DNA of 64,000 nucleotides from JAMWCX01 sp964352425 (GCA_964352425.1 CAYGRZ010000001.1:62001-126000), one strand, 5' to 3'. Counted from the first letter of the stretch, positions 1-8,263 are shown. Numbers and translations: made by a program. The notes: a model not told the origin generated them from the sequence alone.

Positions 1-879
1 AAAGCCGCGGCGGGCGGCGGCGGAAAAGGGATGAGGGTCTGCCATAACGACGTCAGGCTGATCAGCGCATTCTTGACCGCGCAGCGCGAAGCCGAAGCCG
101 CGTTCGGCAACCCGGACGTGTACATAGAGAAGTATATCGAGCGGCCGCGGCATATCGAGATCCAGGTGCTGGGTGATACGCGCGGCCACATCGTCCATCT
201 CGGCGAAAGGGACTGCACGATCCAGAGGCGCCACCAGAAGCTTATCGAAGAGACCCCCTCGCCGGTACTGGACGCGAAGCTGCGCAAGAAGATGGGCGAT
301 GCGGCAGTCAAGTGCGCCAGGGCCATCGGGTACGTCAACGCGGGGACCGTCGAGTTCCTGCTCGATGAGGACAATTCATTCTACTTCATGGAGATGAACA
401 CCCGCATACAGGTCGAGCATCCGATCACCGAGATGGTCACCGGCATCGACCTCGTGAAAGAACAGATCAGGATAGCCTCGGGGGAGAAGATATCCTACAA
501 GCAGGATGACATCAAATTCAACGGCTGCGCGATCGAGTGCCGCATCAACGCCGAAGACCCCGATAACGATTTCATGCCGTGCCCCGGCAAGATAAGCGTC
601 TTCAACGCCCCCGGCGGCCGGGGGGTGAGGCTCGATACGCACGCCTACCAGGGCTACGAGATATCGCCGTACTACGATTCGATGATAGGCAAGCTGATCG
701 TCCACGGCAAGAACAGGGCCGAGGCGATCAGTATTGCGAAGAGGGCGCTCGACGAATTTACGATAGAGCCGATAAAGACGACCATTTCGTTCCATAAACG
801 GGTTATGAACAACCCGGCGTTCCTGAGGGGAAGGTTCTCGACCGATTTCGTAGAGAGGCTTTTCGAAAAGAAAGATTAG
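1..879 (+). CDS. accC: Acetyl-CoA carboxylase biotin carboxylase subunit, 5'-truncated
   Basis: Carboxylates biotin on the carrier protein using ATP and bicarbonate, the first half-reaction of malonyl-CoA formation for fatty-acid synthesis in the cytoplasm. The frame is open from base 1, so the N-terminal third lies outside the window. The first residues hold the glycine-rich ATP-grasp loop (AAAGGGGKGMRV). Then come YIERPRHIEIQVLGD, ERDCTIQRRHQKLIEE, the metal-binding FMEMNTRIQVEHPITE segment, and the C-terminal biotin-carboxylase domain (FDSMIGKL-like YYDSMIGKLIVHG). The first in-frame ATG (31) is internal and is not the start. It heads the operon that continues with the Asp23 gene 18 bases on; accB probably lies upstream. 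Confidence 0.95.
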   Translation, partial: KAAAGGGGKGMRVCHNDVRLISAFLTAQREAEAAFGNPDVYIEKYIERPRHIEIQVLGDTRGHIVHLGERDCTIQRRHQKLIEETPSPVLDAKLRKKMGDAAVKCARAIGYVNAGTVEFLLDEDNSFYFMEMNTRIQVEHPITEMVTGIDLVKEQIRIASGEKISYKQDDIKFNGCAIECRINAEDPDNDFMPCPGKISVFNAPGGRGVRLDTHAYQGYEISPYYDSMIGKLIVHGKNRAEAISIAKRALDEFTIEPIKTTISFHKRVMNNPAFLRGRFSTDFVERLFEKKD

Positions 880-897
880 CACTAAGGAGGAGTCCGC

Positions 898-1290
898 ATG
901 GCAAGCGACACGTCACACAGGGACAGGGCGACGGACCTCGGCGTCGTCAGGATCAATAACGACGCGATCACGACCATCGCGTCGATAGCGGCGATGGAGG
1001 TCAGTGGCGTCTATAAGATGGGGGCAGGTTCGAGAAAAAATATCCGCGACTTCTTCTGCCGCAAGTACAGCTCCCGGGGCGTCAGGATCGATATGAAGGA
1101 GAGCGAGATCAGGCTCATCGTTTCCATTGTGGTCGAATACGGCATGGACATACCCCGTATTGCAGACGAGGTCCAGGATTGCGTGAAACGGGCCGTCGAG
1201 AAGATGACGGGTCTTATAATGTCAGAGGTCGACGTCGTGGTCGAAGGCGTGCGCGCTCCGGCGCTTGACAAAGACAAGAAAGGGGTCTAG
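898..1290 (+). CDS. Asp23/Gls24 family protein
   Basis: 130 residues, soluble, no signal peptide. The pattern LGVVRINNDAITTIASIAAMEVSGV followed by an IRLIVSIVVEYGMDIPRIADEVQ segment and a VDVVVEGV end matches the Asp23/Gls24 (DUF322) family. In Gram-positive bacteria this family is tethered to the membrane by AmaP and linked to envelope stress; in other phyla it is usually found beside accC. A strong GGAGG-type ribosome site precedes the ATG. The next gene, 2 bases on, resembles AmaP, so the two are likely partners. Its role in this lineage is not known. Confidence 0.85.
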   Translation: MASDTSHRDRATDLGVVRINNDAITTIASIAAMEVSGVYKMGAGSRKNIRDFFCRKYSSRGVRIDMKESEIRLIVSIVVEYGMDIPRIADEVQDCVKRAVEKMTGLIMSEVDVVVEGVRAPALDKDKKGV

Positions 1291-1292
1291 CG

Positions 1293-1904
1293 ATGAGATT
1301 TTTGGGCGGATTGACGTTGTTCTTTTACACGATGGTGTTCCTTATGGTCGGCGGCCTCCTCATATCGGTAGCGCTGAACCTGGTATCGCAGGAGTCCGTC
1401 CTTGAGACCCTGAACACGATCTACGCGACGCAGAACACACGCCTCGTCATGGGCATCACGGGGTTCCTGATCATCTTCATCAGCATAATGGTCGTCCAGG
1501 TGACGGTGGGCAAGATACAGAGGGAGAAGACGATCGCATTCGAGAACCCTGACGGCCAGGTCACGATATCCTTAAGCGCGATAGAGGATTTCATAAAGAG
1601 GGCCCTGAAACAGCTGCCCGAAGTAAAAGAGCTTAAGCCGTTCGTCAGGGCGGGCAAGAAAGGCATCACGATAATCAACCGTGTGATACTGTTCTCGGAC
1701 ATCAACATTCCGGAGACGACAGAGAAGATACAGAACCTCGTCAAGACGCGCGTCCAGGACATGCTGGGCGTCGAGGAGCCGATCAGCATCAGGGTGCATG
1801 TGACGAAGATCGTCCACAAAGAAGAGGCCGCAAAAAACGTGAAGAAGGATGACAAGCCCCAGCCACCGACATTCAGGGGCAGCATAGAGTACGGAAGCTA
1901 TTAA
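1293..1904 (+). CDS. AmaP-like membrane anchor for Asp23 protein
   Basis: 203 residues with two N-terminal membrane helices (about residues 5-28 and 48-70). A cytoplasmic part follows with VTISLSAIEDFIKRALKQLPEVKELKP and a conserved VRVHV-like IRVHVTKIV strand; this second part itself resembles an Asp23 fold. Topology and position directly after the Asp23 gene match alkaline-shock membrane anchor AmaP. The C-terminus (KNVKKDDKPQPPTFRGSIEYGSY) is charged and probably disordered. Assignment rests on topology and context more than on sequence motifs. Confidence 0.7.
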   Translation: MRFLGGLTLFFYTMVFLMVGGLLISVALNLVSQESVLETLNTIYATQNTRLVMGITGFLIIFISIMVVQVTVGKIQREKTIAFENPDGQVTISLSAIEDFIKRALKQLPEVKELKPFVRAGKKGITIINRVILFSDINIPETTEKIQNLVKTRVQDMLGVEEPISIRVHVTKIVHKEEAAKNVKKDDKPQPPTFRGSIEYGSY

Positions 1905-1914
1905 GGAGGGGATC

Positions 1915-2949
1915 ATGGAAAGGATTGGAGTGCTGACCGGGGGCGGCGATTGCCCCGGCCTCAACGCGGTGATACGGGCGGTCGTGACGAAGGCCTCCCA
2001 GAACAACATCAAAGTCATAGGCATAAAGAACGGGTGGAAGGGCCTTGTGGAGGCAGATACCATAGATCTCGGCCCCGACGCGGTATCGGATATCCTGCCG
2101 AAGGGCGGCACGATACTCGGCACATCCAGGACGAATCCCTACAAAAAGCCGGAAGACCTGCAGAAGGTGATCGATAATTACAAAAAGCTGAAACTCGACG
2201 CGCTGATCGCGATCGGCGGCGAGGATACGCTCGGCGTCGCGAACAAGTTGAACAAAGAGAAGAAGGGCGTCAATATCGTCGGCTGCCCGAAGACCATCGA
2301 TAACGACCTGAACGCGACTGACTACACGTTCGGCTTCGACACCGCCGTCAACATCGCGATGGAGGCGATCGACAGGCTCCACACGACGGCTGAGAGCCAC
2401 CACAGGGTCATGGTAGCCGAAGTGATGGGAAGGCACGCGGGCTGGATCGCGCTTCACTCCGGGATCGCGTCGAGCGCGAACGTTGTCCTTATACCCGAAT
2501 TCCCGATCGATCTCGACGAGGTCTGCGCCATATTGAAGAAACGCAAGGAAAACGGAAAGCTGTATTCGATCGTCGTCGTCGCCGAAGGCGCCCGGTTGAA
2601 GGCCGCCCAGGCAGTCCTGAAGAAAGAAAAGCTCGACGCGTTCGGCCATGTCCTCCTCGGCGGCATCGGCGACCGGCTGGCCAAAGAGATAGAGAAGGCG
2701 ACCGGTTATGAAACGCGCTCGACCGTTTTTGGCCATATCCAGAGGGGCGGATCGCCGACCGCATACGACAGGTACCTCGGCACACGTTTCGGGATAACGG
2801 CGATGGAGCTGGTGCTGGCCGGGAAGTACGGTTACATGGCAAGCCTGAAAGGCACCGACGTCGTCGGAGTGCCGCTGCAGGATGCCGTCGGCACGTTGAA
2901 GACGGTCGACAGCACGATGTATGAGCTTGCCAGGACCTTCTTCGGATAA
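1915..2949 (+). CDS. pfkA: 6-phosphofructokinase, probably pyrophosphate-dependent
   Basis: 344 residues. Catalyses phosphorylation of fructose 6-phosphate in glycolysis. GGGDCPGLNAVIR forms the donor-binding loop, PKTIDND is the catalytic loop, MGRHAGWIA and the late GHIQRGG motif bind the sugar phosphate. At the donor site the protein has GGED (Asp104) where ATP enzymes have GGDG, and Lys126 in PKTIDND where ATP enzymes have Gly. Both are recognised marks of PPi-using or group III enzymes, so PPi is the likely donor and the step could be reversible. A strong AAGGAGGGG site precedes the ATG. It sits between envelope genes and heptose genes in one operon. Confidence 0.92.
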   Translation: MERIGVLTGGGDCPGLNAVIRAVVTKASQNNIKVIGIKNGWKGLVEADTIDLGPDAVSDILPKGGTILGTSRTNPYKKPEDLQKVIDNYKKLKLDALIAIGGEDTLGVANKLNKEKKGVNIVGCPKTIDNDLNATDYTFGFDTAVNIAMEAIDRLHTTAESHHRVMVAEVMGRHAGWIALHSGIASSANVVLIPEFPIDLDEVCAILKKRKENGKLYSIVVVAEGARLKAAQAVLKKEKLDAFGHVLLGGIGDRLAKEIEKATGYETRSTVFGHIQRGGSPTAYDRYLGTRFGITAMELVLAGKYGYMASLKGTDVVGVPLQDAVGTLKTVDSTMYELARTFFG

Positions 2950-2960
2950 AACGAGGTGGT

Positions 2961-3530
2961 ATGAAAAAGACTATCGATGAGATCATTAAAGAGAGCCTGC
3001 AAGTAACGGAGAGCCTGTCGCAGAACTCTTCAGCGGCGATCGAGAAGGCGGCCGTCGCTATAATCGATTCGCTGAAGGCCGGCGGCAAGGTCATCGTCTT
3101 CGGCAACGGCGGAAGCGCCGCCGACAGCCAGCATTTAGCTGCTGAGCTTGTCGGGCGCTTCAAGAAGGAGCGCCGGCCGCTCGCGGCGCTGGCGCTGACG
3201 ACGAACACGTCGACGCTGACGGCGGTGGCGAACGACTACAGCTTTGAGGCGGTATTTTCGCGGCAGATCGAAGCGCTTGCCAAAAAAGGTGACATAGCGA
3301 TCGGGATATCGACGAGCGGTAACTCGAGGAACGTGATCGAGGGCGTACGGATGGCGAAGGCCTATGCGCTGACCACGATCGCGCTCACCGGCTGTAGCGG
3401 CGGGATATTGAAAGAGCTGTGCGATATCTCGATCATAGCCGATTCCAATGATACCGCCAGGATCCAGGAAGCGCACATAACCGTTATCCATATCATCTGC
3501 GAGCTGATCGAGAGATGGATGCTAAGATAA
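2961..3530 (+). CDS. gmhA: Sedoheptulose-7-phosphate isomerase
   Basis: 189 residues, one SIS domain. Converts sedoheptulose 7-phosphate to D-glycero-D-manno-heptose 7-phosphate, the first step to ADP-heptose for lipopolysaccharide inner core. Visible motifs: GNGGSAADSQHLAAELVGR, TTNTSTLTAVANDY, GISTSGNSRNV and a C-terminal EAHITVIHIICELIE helix carrying the conserved Glu and His. The gene overlaps the next heptose gene by 16 bases, which fits translational coupling. Its presence argues for a diderm cell with heptose-containing surface glycans. Confidence 0.95.
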   Translation: MKKTIDEIIKESLQVTESLSQNSSAAIEKAAVAIIDSLKAGGKVIVFGNGGSAADSQHLAAELVGRFKKERRPLAALALTTNTSTLTAVANDYSFEAVFSRQIEALAKKGDIAIGISTSGNSRNVIEGVRMAKAYALTTIALTGCSGGILKELCDISIIADSNDTARIQEAHITVIHIICELIERWMLR

Positions 3531-3985
3531 AAAGCCGCCGGGCGCTGGCAAAGATCATCGCGGGCCTGCGCGCGCGCTCGAAAAGGATAGTCTTCACGAA
3601 CGGGTGCTTCGACATCCTGCATGTCGGCCACATCGTGTACCTGAAGAAAGCCCGCGCGCTGGGAGACACGCTCGTCGTGGGCTTAAACAGCGACGCTTCG
3701 GTCCGCAGGATCAAAGGCAGGCAGAGACCGATAAACGCTCAGGCCGACAGGGCACAGATACTCGCGTCGCTCTATTTTGTCGATTACGTGACCGTCTTCG
3801 GCGAGCCGACCCCGGATACGCTGATACGGGCGCTGAAGCCCGACATCCTCGCCAAGGGCGCGGACTGGAAGGCGCCGGATATCGCCGGCGGCGACTTTGT
3901 ACGGTCGTACGGCGGCCGCGTCGCGCGGATACCGCTGGTCAAAGGTTATTCGACGACGGCCACCATCAGGAAGCTGGGCTCATAG
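3515..3985 (+). CDS. rfaE2: Heptose 1-phosphate adenylyltransferase (HldE C-terminal type)
   Basis: 156 residues, a stand-alone nucleotidyltransferase. FTNGCFDILHVGHIVYLKKA contains the HxGH signature and the N-terminal CFD motif of cytidylyltransferase-like adenylyltransferases. GLNSDASVRRIKGRQRPIN and a final GYSTTATIRKL motif match the HldE C-terminal domain. It transfers AMP to heptose 1-phosphate to form ADP-heptose. In Escherichia coli this domain is fused to the heptose kinase; here no kinase domain is attached. The PfkB-family gene at 7228 is a sugar-kinase relative, but nothing in the sequence assigns it this role. Confidence 0.92.
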   Translation: MDAKIKSRRALAKIIAGLRARSKRIVFTNGCFDILHVGHIVYLKKARALGDTLVVGLNSDASVRRIKGRQRPINAQADRAQILASLYFVDYVTVFGEPTPDTLIRALKPDILAKGADWKAPDIAGGDFVRSYGGRVARIPLVKGYSTTATIRKLGS

Positions 3986-4426
3986 ATGAAGCCGGGGCGG
4001 GATATCTACCGCATCATCGACGCGAACTTCAACCGGTCACGGGAAGGGTTGAGGGTCTGCGAGGACATCGCGCGTTTTATCATGAATCGGTCCTCGGTCT
4101 CGCGGGAACTGAAATCTCTGCGGCACGGGGTATCCGCGATCATCCGGTTGTCGCCGGCGACGGCAAAGATCCTCCTTGAGTCGCGCAGCGCCGCCAAGGA
4201 TGTCGGACGGTCGATCAGGCTCAAGACCGAAGTCGAGCGCTCCGGCTATGCCGACATATTCGTGGCGAGCATTCAGCGCGTGAAAGAAAGCTTGCGGGTA
4301 TTGGAGGAGTTCTTTAAGTTGATAGACATAGAACTTGCGGTCAAATTATCTGACTTGCGCTTCAGGACATATGACATCGAAAAAAAAGCTGTTAAGTCGC
4401 TCGCTTCTCTGCGTCATCGTCGATAA
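3986..4426 (+). CDS. thiD2: ThiD2-like HMP-phosphate kinase domain protein
   Basis: 146 residues. Opens with YRIIDANFNRSREGLRVCEDIARF, the hallmark of the ThiD2 domain (PF17792), often fused to the N-terminus of ThiE. ThiD2 is reported as an alternative hydroxymethylpyrimidine-phosphate kinase. A second pattern, ADIFVASIQRVKESLRVLEEFFK, matches the conserved helix in the middle. Here the domain is a separate gene that overlaps thiE by 56 bases instead of being fused to it. The ATG at 3986 directly abuts the preceding stop codon. No canonical ThiD is seen in this operon, which fits this protein filling that step. Confidence 0.85.
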   Translation: MKPGRDIYRIIDANFNRSREGLRVCEDIARFIMNRSSVSRELKSLRHGVSAIIRLSPATAKILLESRSAAKDVGRSIRLKTEVERSGYADIFVASIQRVKESLRVLEEFFKLIDIELAVKLSDLRFRTYDIEKKAVKSLASLRHRR

Positions 4427-5003
4427 AAGCTTTTGCGACGATGCCCGGGCGTGTTCTGTGGCAAGGAAGGCTGCCGCGGCTGGCGCGGACATGATACAGC
4501 TGAGAGGCAAGCGCGCCGAGACTGCAGCTCTAATAAGAACAGCGAAGCTCATTAAAAGGATCACAGGCCGTTACCGGATACCGCTCGTCATCAATGACCG
4601 GATCGATGTTGCGCTCGCCTCAGGTGCTGACGGGCTGCACATAGGATGCGGCGATATCAGCGCTGAAGCCGCGCGTAAACTGCTCGGCAGGGATGCGATC
4701 ATCGGCATTTCTGCTGCAACCATCGGGCAGGCCAGGAGGGCGGTGCGGCAGGGCGCATCGTATATCGGCGCAGGACCGGTCTTCGCGACGCCGCTCAAGA
4801 AGGCCAAGCCAGCGGCCGGTATACGGCTTCTCAACAGGCTGCGAGGGTTCAGCGTGCCGGTCGTCGCGATCGGCGGTATTAGTGCTAAGAATATATACAA
4901 GCTTACTGAGCAGGGCTTTAATAAAGTAGCGGTTATCCGGGCTGTGATGAATTCGCGTGATCCGTTAGGCGCGGCCAGAAGATTGAAAGAGGCTTTGACA
5001 TAA
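4371..5003 (+). CDS. thiE: Thiamine-phosphate synthase
   Basis: 210 residues from the chosen ATG at 4371; an upstream in-frame start at 4335 lies deeper in thiD2 and has no better ribosome site, while AGGA precedes 4371. Couples HMP-PP and thiazole phosphate to thiamin phosphate. The barrel motifs are visible: AGADMIQLRGKR, PLVINDRIDVALASGADGLHIG, GISAATIGQARRAVRQGASYIGAGPVFAT, and VVAIGGISAKNI with the phosphate-binding loop. It is followed without a gap by thiC. The thiazole branch genes (thiG, thiS, thiH) are not in the window. Confidence 0.93.
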   Translation: MTSKKKLLSRSLLCVIVDKSFCDDARACSVARKAAAAGADMIQLRGKRAETAALIRTAKLIKRITGRYRIPLVINDRIDVALASGADGLHIGCGDISAEAARKLLGRDAIIGISAATIGQARRAVRQGASYIGAGPVFATPLKKAKPAAGIRLLNRLRGFSVPVVAIGGISAKNIYKLTEQGFNKVAVIRAVMNSRDPLGAARRLKEALT

Positions 5004-6290
5004 ATGACACAGCTGGAGATGGCACGAGCCGGCAGGATATCCGCCGAGATGCGCCGCGTAGCGAAAGACGAAGCCTTAAGCGTCGAGTTCATCCGTCGCG
5101 GCATTGCGGCAGGGCGCATCGTCATCCCGAAGAACTGTCTTCGCCGCGTCGCGAAACCATGCGGCATAGGCTCAGGTCTCAAGACGAAGATCAACGCGAA
5201 TATCGGGACGTCGAAAGGCCAGTCGAATATAGCGCGAGAGCTCAGGAAGATGGATGCCGCGGTCGGGCTGGGCTCCGATACGATAATGGACCTCTCGACC
5301 GGTAGAGACATAGCCGGGACCAGGCGCAGGATACTTCGAGCGGCAACGGTGCCGGTCGGCACGGTCCCTATTTACGAGATCGTGATAAACGGCCTTAAGA
5401 AATACGGCCGTATAAAGGATATCACTGTCGCTGAGATGCTCGCCGTATTGGAGGTACAGGCCAAAGACGGCGTCGACTTCTTCACGATCCACGCAGGCGT
5501 CGTTCGTAGTGCGCTCGCTTCTTTGCGCGCCAACCCAAGGCTGCTCGATATCGTAAGCAGGGGCGGCGCATTCCTCGCGCAGTGGATGATAGAGAACGCT
5601 CAGGAGAACCCGTTTTACACGCGTTTTGACGCCGTCATCGATATCGCGAGAAAATATGACGTCACGCTGAGCCTGGGCGACGGCCTGAGGCCGGGCGCCA
5701 TCGCCGATGCAACCGACTGCCCGCAGGTCCTGGAACTGCTCACGCTGGGCCAGCTGCAGAAGAAGGCGACCAGGAGGGGCGTACAGGTCATGATAGAAGG
5801 CCCCGGCCACGTTCCACTCAATCAGATCGAGGCGAATGTTGTGATGGAGAAGGCGCTCTGTAGCGGCGCCCCGTTCTATGTGCTCGGACCGCTCGTCACA
5901 GATATCGCGCCCGGCTACGACCATATCACCGCGGCCATAGGCGGCGCGCTCGCGGGCGCGAAAGGCGCCGACTACCTGTGTTATGTGACGCCGGCTGAAC
6001 ACCTGCGGCTGCCGACGCTTGACGATGTAAAAGAGGGCGTGATCGCGACCAAGATAGCCGCTCACGCGGCGGACGTCGCGAAGGGGCTGAAAGGCGCCAT
6101 CGACCGTGATATCGCCATATCGAAAGCGCGCCGCGCGCGGGACTGGAAGCGACAGTTCGCGCTCGCGATAGACAAGGTTAAGCCGACAAAGTACAGACGC
6201 TCGTCGCGGCCGGGCAGCAAAGACGTATGTACCATGTGCGGCGAATACTGCTCCATCAAAGTCGCCGATACGTGTTTTGGGAGGAAATAA
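5004..6290 (+). CDS. thiC: Phosphomethylpyrimidine synthase
   Basis: 428 residues, the short ThiC form without the long N-terminal extension. A radical-SAM-type enzyme that rearranges aminoimidazole ribotide to HMP phosphate. Motifs: NANIGTS, VGLGSDTIMDLSTG, VGTVPIYE, FFTIHAGV, GDGLRPGAIADATD, MIEGPGHVPLNQIE, APFYVLGPLVTDIAPGYDHI, and the C-terminal cluster site CTMCGEYCSIK with the CxxCxxxxC spacing typical of ThiC. Last gene of the operon. No TPP riboswitch is placed in front of thiD2, thiE or thiC, because the genes are contiguous with the heptose genes. Confidence 0.96.
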   Translation: MTQLEMARAGRISAEMRRVAKDEALSVEFIRRGIAAGRIVIPKNCLRRVAKPCGIGSGLKTKINANIGTSKGQSNIARELRKMDAAVGLGSDTIMDLSTGRDIAGTRRRILRAATVPVGTVPIYEIVINGLKKYGRIKDITVAEMLAVLEVQAKDGVDFFTIHAGVVRSALASLRANPRLLDIVSRGGAFLAQWMIENAQENPFYTRFDAVIDIARKYDVTLSLGDGLRPGAIADATDCPQVLELLTLGQLQKKATRRGVQVMIEGPGHVPLNQIEANVVMEKALCSGAPFYVLGPLVTDIAPGYDHITAAIGGALAGAKGADYLCYVTPAEHLRLPTLDDVKEGVIATKIAAHAADVAKGLKGAIDRDIAISKARRARDWKRQFALAIDKVKPTKYRRSSRPGSKDVCTMCGEYCSIKVADTCFGRK

Positions 6291-6560
6291 ATTTTTCGGC
6301 TACCCGGGGCGGTGAACTTTTGGGCACTCGCCTCCGGCTGAGGATCGCGAAAATCTTCCGGGTCCTGCCGCTCGGTCGCCTTTCGGCGCTCGCGCGGGGT
6401 TCACAAGCGATGAGCTGACAGGCGGGTGTCTGTACTGCCCCATCCCGCGCTTCGCACCTCAAGGCTGGACCGAGCGTCACCCGTAAGATTTTCGCCTGCA
6501 TATGATGATATCGGCAGTGCACAAAAGTTCCGCCACTCGAGGAAGCCGAATAATTTCTAA
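6291..6560. repeat. Outer inverted repeat of a nested dispersed element (copy 1)
   Basis: Directly after the thiC stop. The left arm (about 6291-6327, containing GAACTTTTGGGCAC at 6314-6327) is the imperfect reverse complement of the right arm (about 6517-6556, containing GTGCACAAAAGTTC at 6517-6530). The arms enclose a second inverted-repeat unit (6347-6495). The same outer arms occur at 13945-14070. No coding potential inside; it looks like a MITE or REP-like non-autonomous element. Confidence 0.7.
6347..6495 (-). repeat. Inner TIR-bounded repeat unit (copy 1)
   Basis: 149 bases bounded by 17-base inverted repeats with one mismatch: GCGAAAATCTTCCGGGT at 6347-6363 and ACCCGTAAGATTTTCGC at 6479-6495. 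A 35-base core at 6414-6448 is identical to the reverse complement of 14176-14210. Flanking stretches such as GCTCGCGCGGGGTTCACAAG are also shared, so this is the same element in opposite orientation to copy 2. Confidence 0.75.
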
Positions 6561-6622
6561 GAGTGGCTGAAGAATTGCTCCAGATACCGTCTCGGCTGTG
6601 AGGATGCTATAGGAGAAGTGAT

Positions 6623-6859
6623 ATGCCAGGGTATAGAGCTGATCCAGAAGAGATAAAAAAGGTGTTTTTAATAGTTATTGGCATTTTCTTTTTTATAATA
6701 GGCGTTTTTTTTATTTTGCAACTTACCGGAGTTGCAAATATGGAGATATTTCGTAGTTCCGGTTTGGACTGGCTAAGAATTCTCTTATTTGTAATCGTAG
6801 TTATTCTGATTCTTTCTTTAGTATTTGGTATTTTGAAGAAGTTGTACGGTGATGAATAG
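6623..6859 (+). CDS. Small two-helix membrane protein, AT-rich
   Basis: 78 residues, not recognised. Two hydrophobic segments (about residues 13-34 and 49-70) are separated by a short polar loop, with acidic residues at the N-terminus (ADPEEIKK) and KKLYGDE at the end. An AGGAGAAG ribosome site sits ahead of the ATG. The local DNA is clearly richer in A and T than the genes on either side, which may point to recent acquisition or just to the hydrophobic codon content. Surrounded by non-coding repeats, so it is likely a single-gene transcript. Confidence 0.65.
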   Translation: MPGYRADPEEIKKVFLIVIGIFFFIIGVFFILQLTGVANMEIFRSSGLDWLRILLFVIVVILILSLVFGILKKLYGDE

Positions 6860-7227
6860 CAAGGGGAGTGGCCATCCCGCGATAGAAGGGAAGTTTCTAG
6901 TATTTGAGATGGTCGCAGGCGGCGGGACTTTTGCGCGAAGCCTGAAGCGGCGAATTTAAGACCTATGCCGATGTTATGTGAGCACAATGAAAATGTTAGG
7001 TCTTTTGTGAAGAAGAAAAAGGGTTATATATAAGGATTTTTCCATATTAAAAGAACCGAGGATGCCCGAGGCCGCTTCCATGCGGCCGAGTTCCGCAGGT
7101 TCCCCTTTTTCGACTGAGCAAAAGACCGACCTCGAGCGAAGCGAGAGGGAACATTTTCGCTGCCACCTTTTAGGAGGCTTGTGCGAACATAGCGAGGCAT
7201 AGGTCTGGAAACAAAAAAAGGATAGCG
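6860..7227. other. Intergenic region without a recognised gene
   Basis: 368 bases with no supported gene. 6917-6937 resembles a degenerate arm of the outer repeat found at 6314-6327 (GGACTTTTGCGC against GAACTTTTGGGCAC). A palindromic stretch around 7130-7152 (CCTCGAGCGAAGCGAGAGG) could form a hairpin. The ribosome site for the PfkB gene (AAAGGATAG) is at its end. Confidence 0.4.
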
Positions 7228-8127
7228 ATGAGCATTCTGGTAATAGGATCGGTGGCGCTTGATTCGGTGCAGACGCCATTCGGGAAAAAGACGGAAGTGC
7301 TCGGAGGGTCGGCGACGTTCTTCTCTCTCGCGGCATCATTCTTCAACAAGGTCGATATCGTGGCGACCGTCGGCGAGGACTTCCCGAAGCGGTACGTGAC
7401 GATGTTCAGGAACAAGGGGATAGGTACCGTTGGGCTTACCGTATCGAAAGGCGAGACCTTCAGATGGAAGGGCCGCTACGACTACGATCTGAATACCGCG
7501 CACACGATATCGACGCACCTCAACGTATTCAGGGACTTCGACCCGCAGGTCCCCAGGCACCTGCGCTCGCCCGATTTCCTGTTCCTGGCAAACATTGACC
7601 CGGACCTTCAATACCGGGTTCTGCAGCAGGTCAAGCGCCCCCGGCTTGTCGCGTGCGATTCGATGAATTACTGGATAGCCACGAAGCGCAAATCGCTCGA
7701 GCGGCTGCTCGACAAGATCGACATCCTGCTCCTGAACGACGCCGAGGCGCGGCAGCTGAGCGGTGAATCCAACCTGATCAGGGCCGCGCGGCTCGTCATA
7801 TCGTTCGGGCCGAAGGCGGTCATCATCAAGCGGGGAGAGCACGGCGTCCTTTACTTCTCCAAGAAAGCCCATTTCGTTGCGCCGGCATACCTTCTCGATA
7901 CGATATGCGATCCCACTGGCGCAGGCGATACGTTCGCGGGCGGCATGATGGGTTATTTAAGCAGGTCGAAGGTTGTAGATGACGCACGCATCAGGAAGAG
8001 CATCATTTACGGGAGCATCATGGCTTCGTTCACTGTCGAGGATTTCAGCGTAAACAGGCTCCTCGAGATATCGAAGAAGGACATACGGGGCCGGTTCGAT
8101 CATTTCAGGAGCATAACGAAATATTAA
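7228..8127 (+). CDS. PfkB-family carbohydrate kinase
   Basis: 299 residues. Ribokinase/PfkB fold: the N-terminal GSVALDSV and GGSATFFSLAASFF motifs bind the sugar, LNDAEARQL and IIKRGEHGV lie in the middle, and the C-terminal DPTGAGDTFAGGMMGYL is the anion-hole and catalytic-base signature. It phosphorylates a sugar or nucleoside with ATP, but the substrate cannot be read from the sequence. Many short Omnitrophota-type genomes annotate this as a sugar kinase. It stands alone between repeats, followed by a tRNA gene. Confidence 0.88.
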   Translation: MSILVIGSVALDSVQTPFGKKTEVLGGSATFFSLAASFFNKVDIVATVGEDFPKRYVTMFRNKGIGTVGLTVSKGETFRWKGRYDYDLNTAHTISTHLNVFRDFDPQVPRHLRSPDFLFLANIDPDLQYRVLQQVKRPRLVACDSMNYWIATKRKSLERLLDKIDILLLNDAEARQLSGESNLIRAARLVISFGPKAVIIKRGEHGVLYFSKKAHFVAPAYLLDTICDPTGAGDTFAGGMMGYLSRSKVVDDARIRKSIIYGSIMASFTVEDFSVNRLLEISKKDIRGRFDHFRSITKY

Positions 8128-8155
8128 AGCGGTCTGCTGTGCGGGCGAGCGTAGT

Positions 8156-8208
8156 TTCCGCCTTCGCCTTTTCTTGTTAGGCTGCGAGAGGCTTCGGCGG
8201 ACTTCGCC
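8156..8208 (-). repeat. CCGCCGA/GGCGAAGGCGGA family repeat, short copy
   Basis: Contains TTCCGCCTTCGCC (8156-8168) and GAGGCTTCGGCGGAC (8188-8202). Read on the minus strand this matches the outline of the copies at 41017-41116 and 46233-46330. The middle part differs, so this copy is partial or diverged. Confidence 0.5.
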
Positions 8209-8263
8209 ATGAATAGAGTGATGTGGGGTTTAGGCTTGCACACTATGCTATTGAAATATTTAA

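Noticed and set aside
173..397. Arg/Ser-rich frames overlapping many genes on both strands
   Set aside because: These are typical frame shadows of GC-rich coding DNA without ribosome sites or recognisable domains.
3900..4000. TPP riboswitch before the thiamin genes
   Set aside because: thiD2 starts directly at the end of rfaE2; there is no room for a leader.
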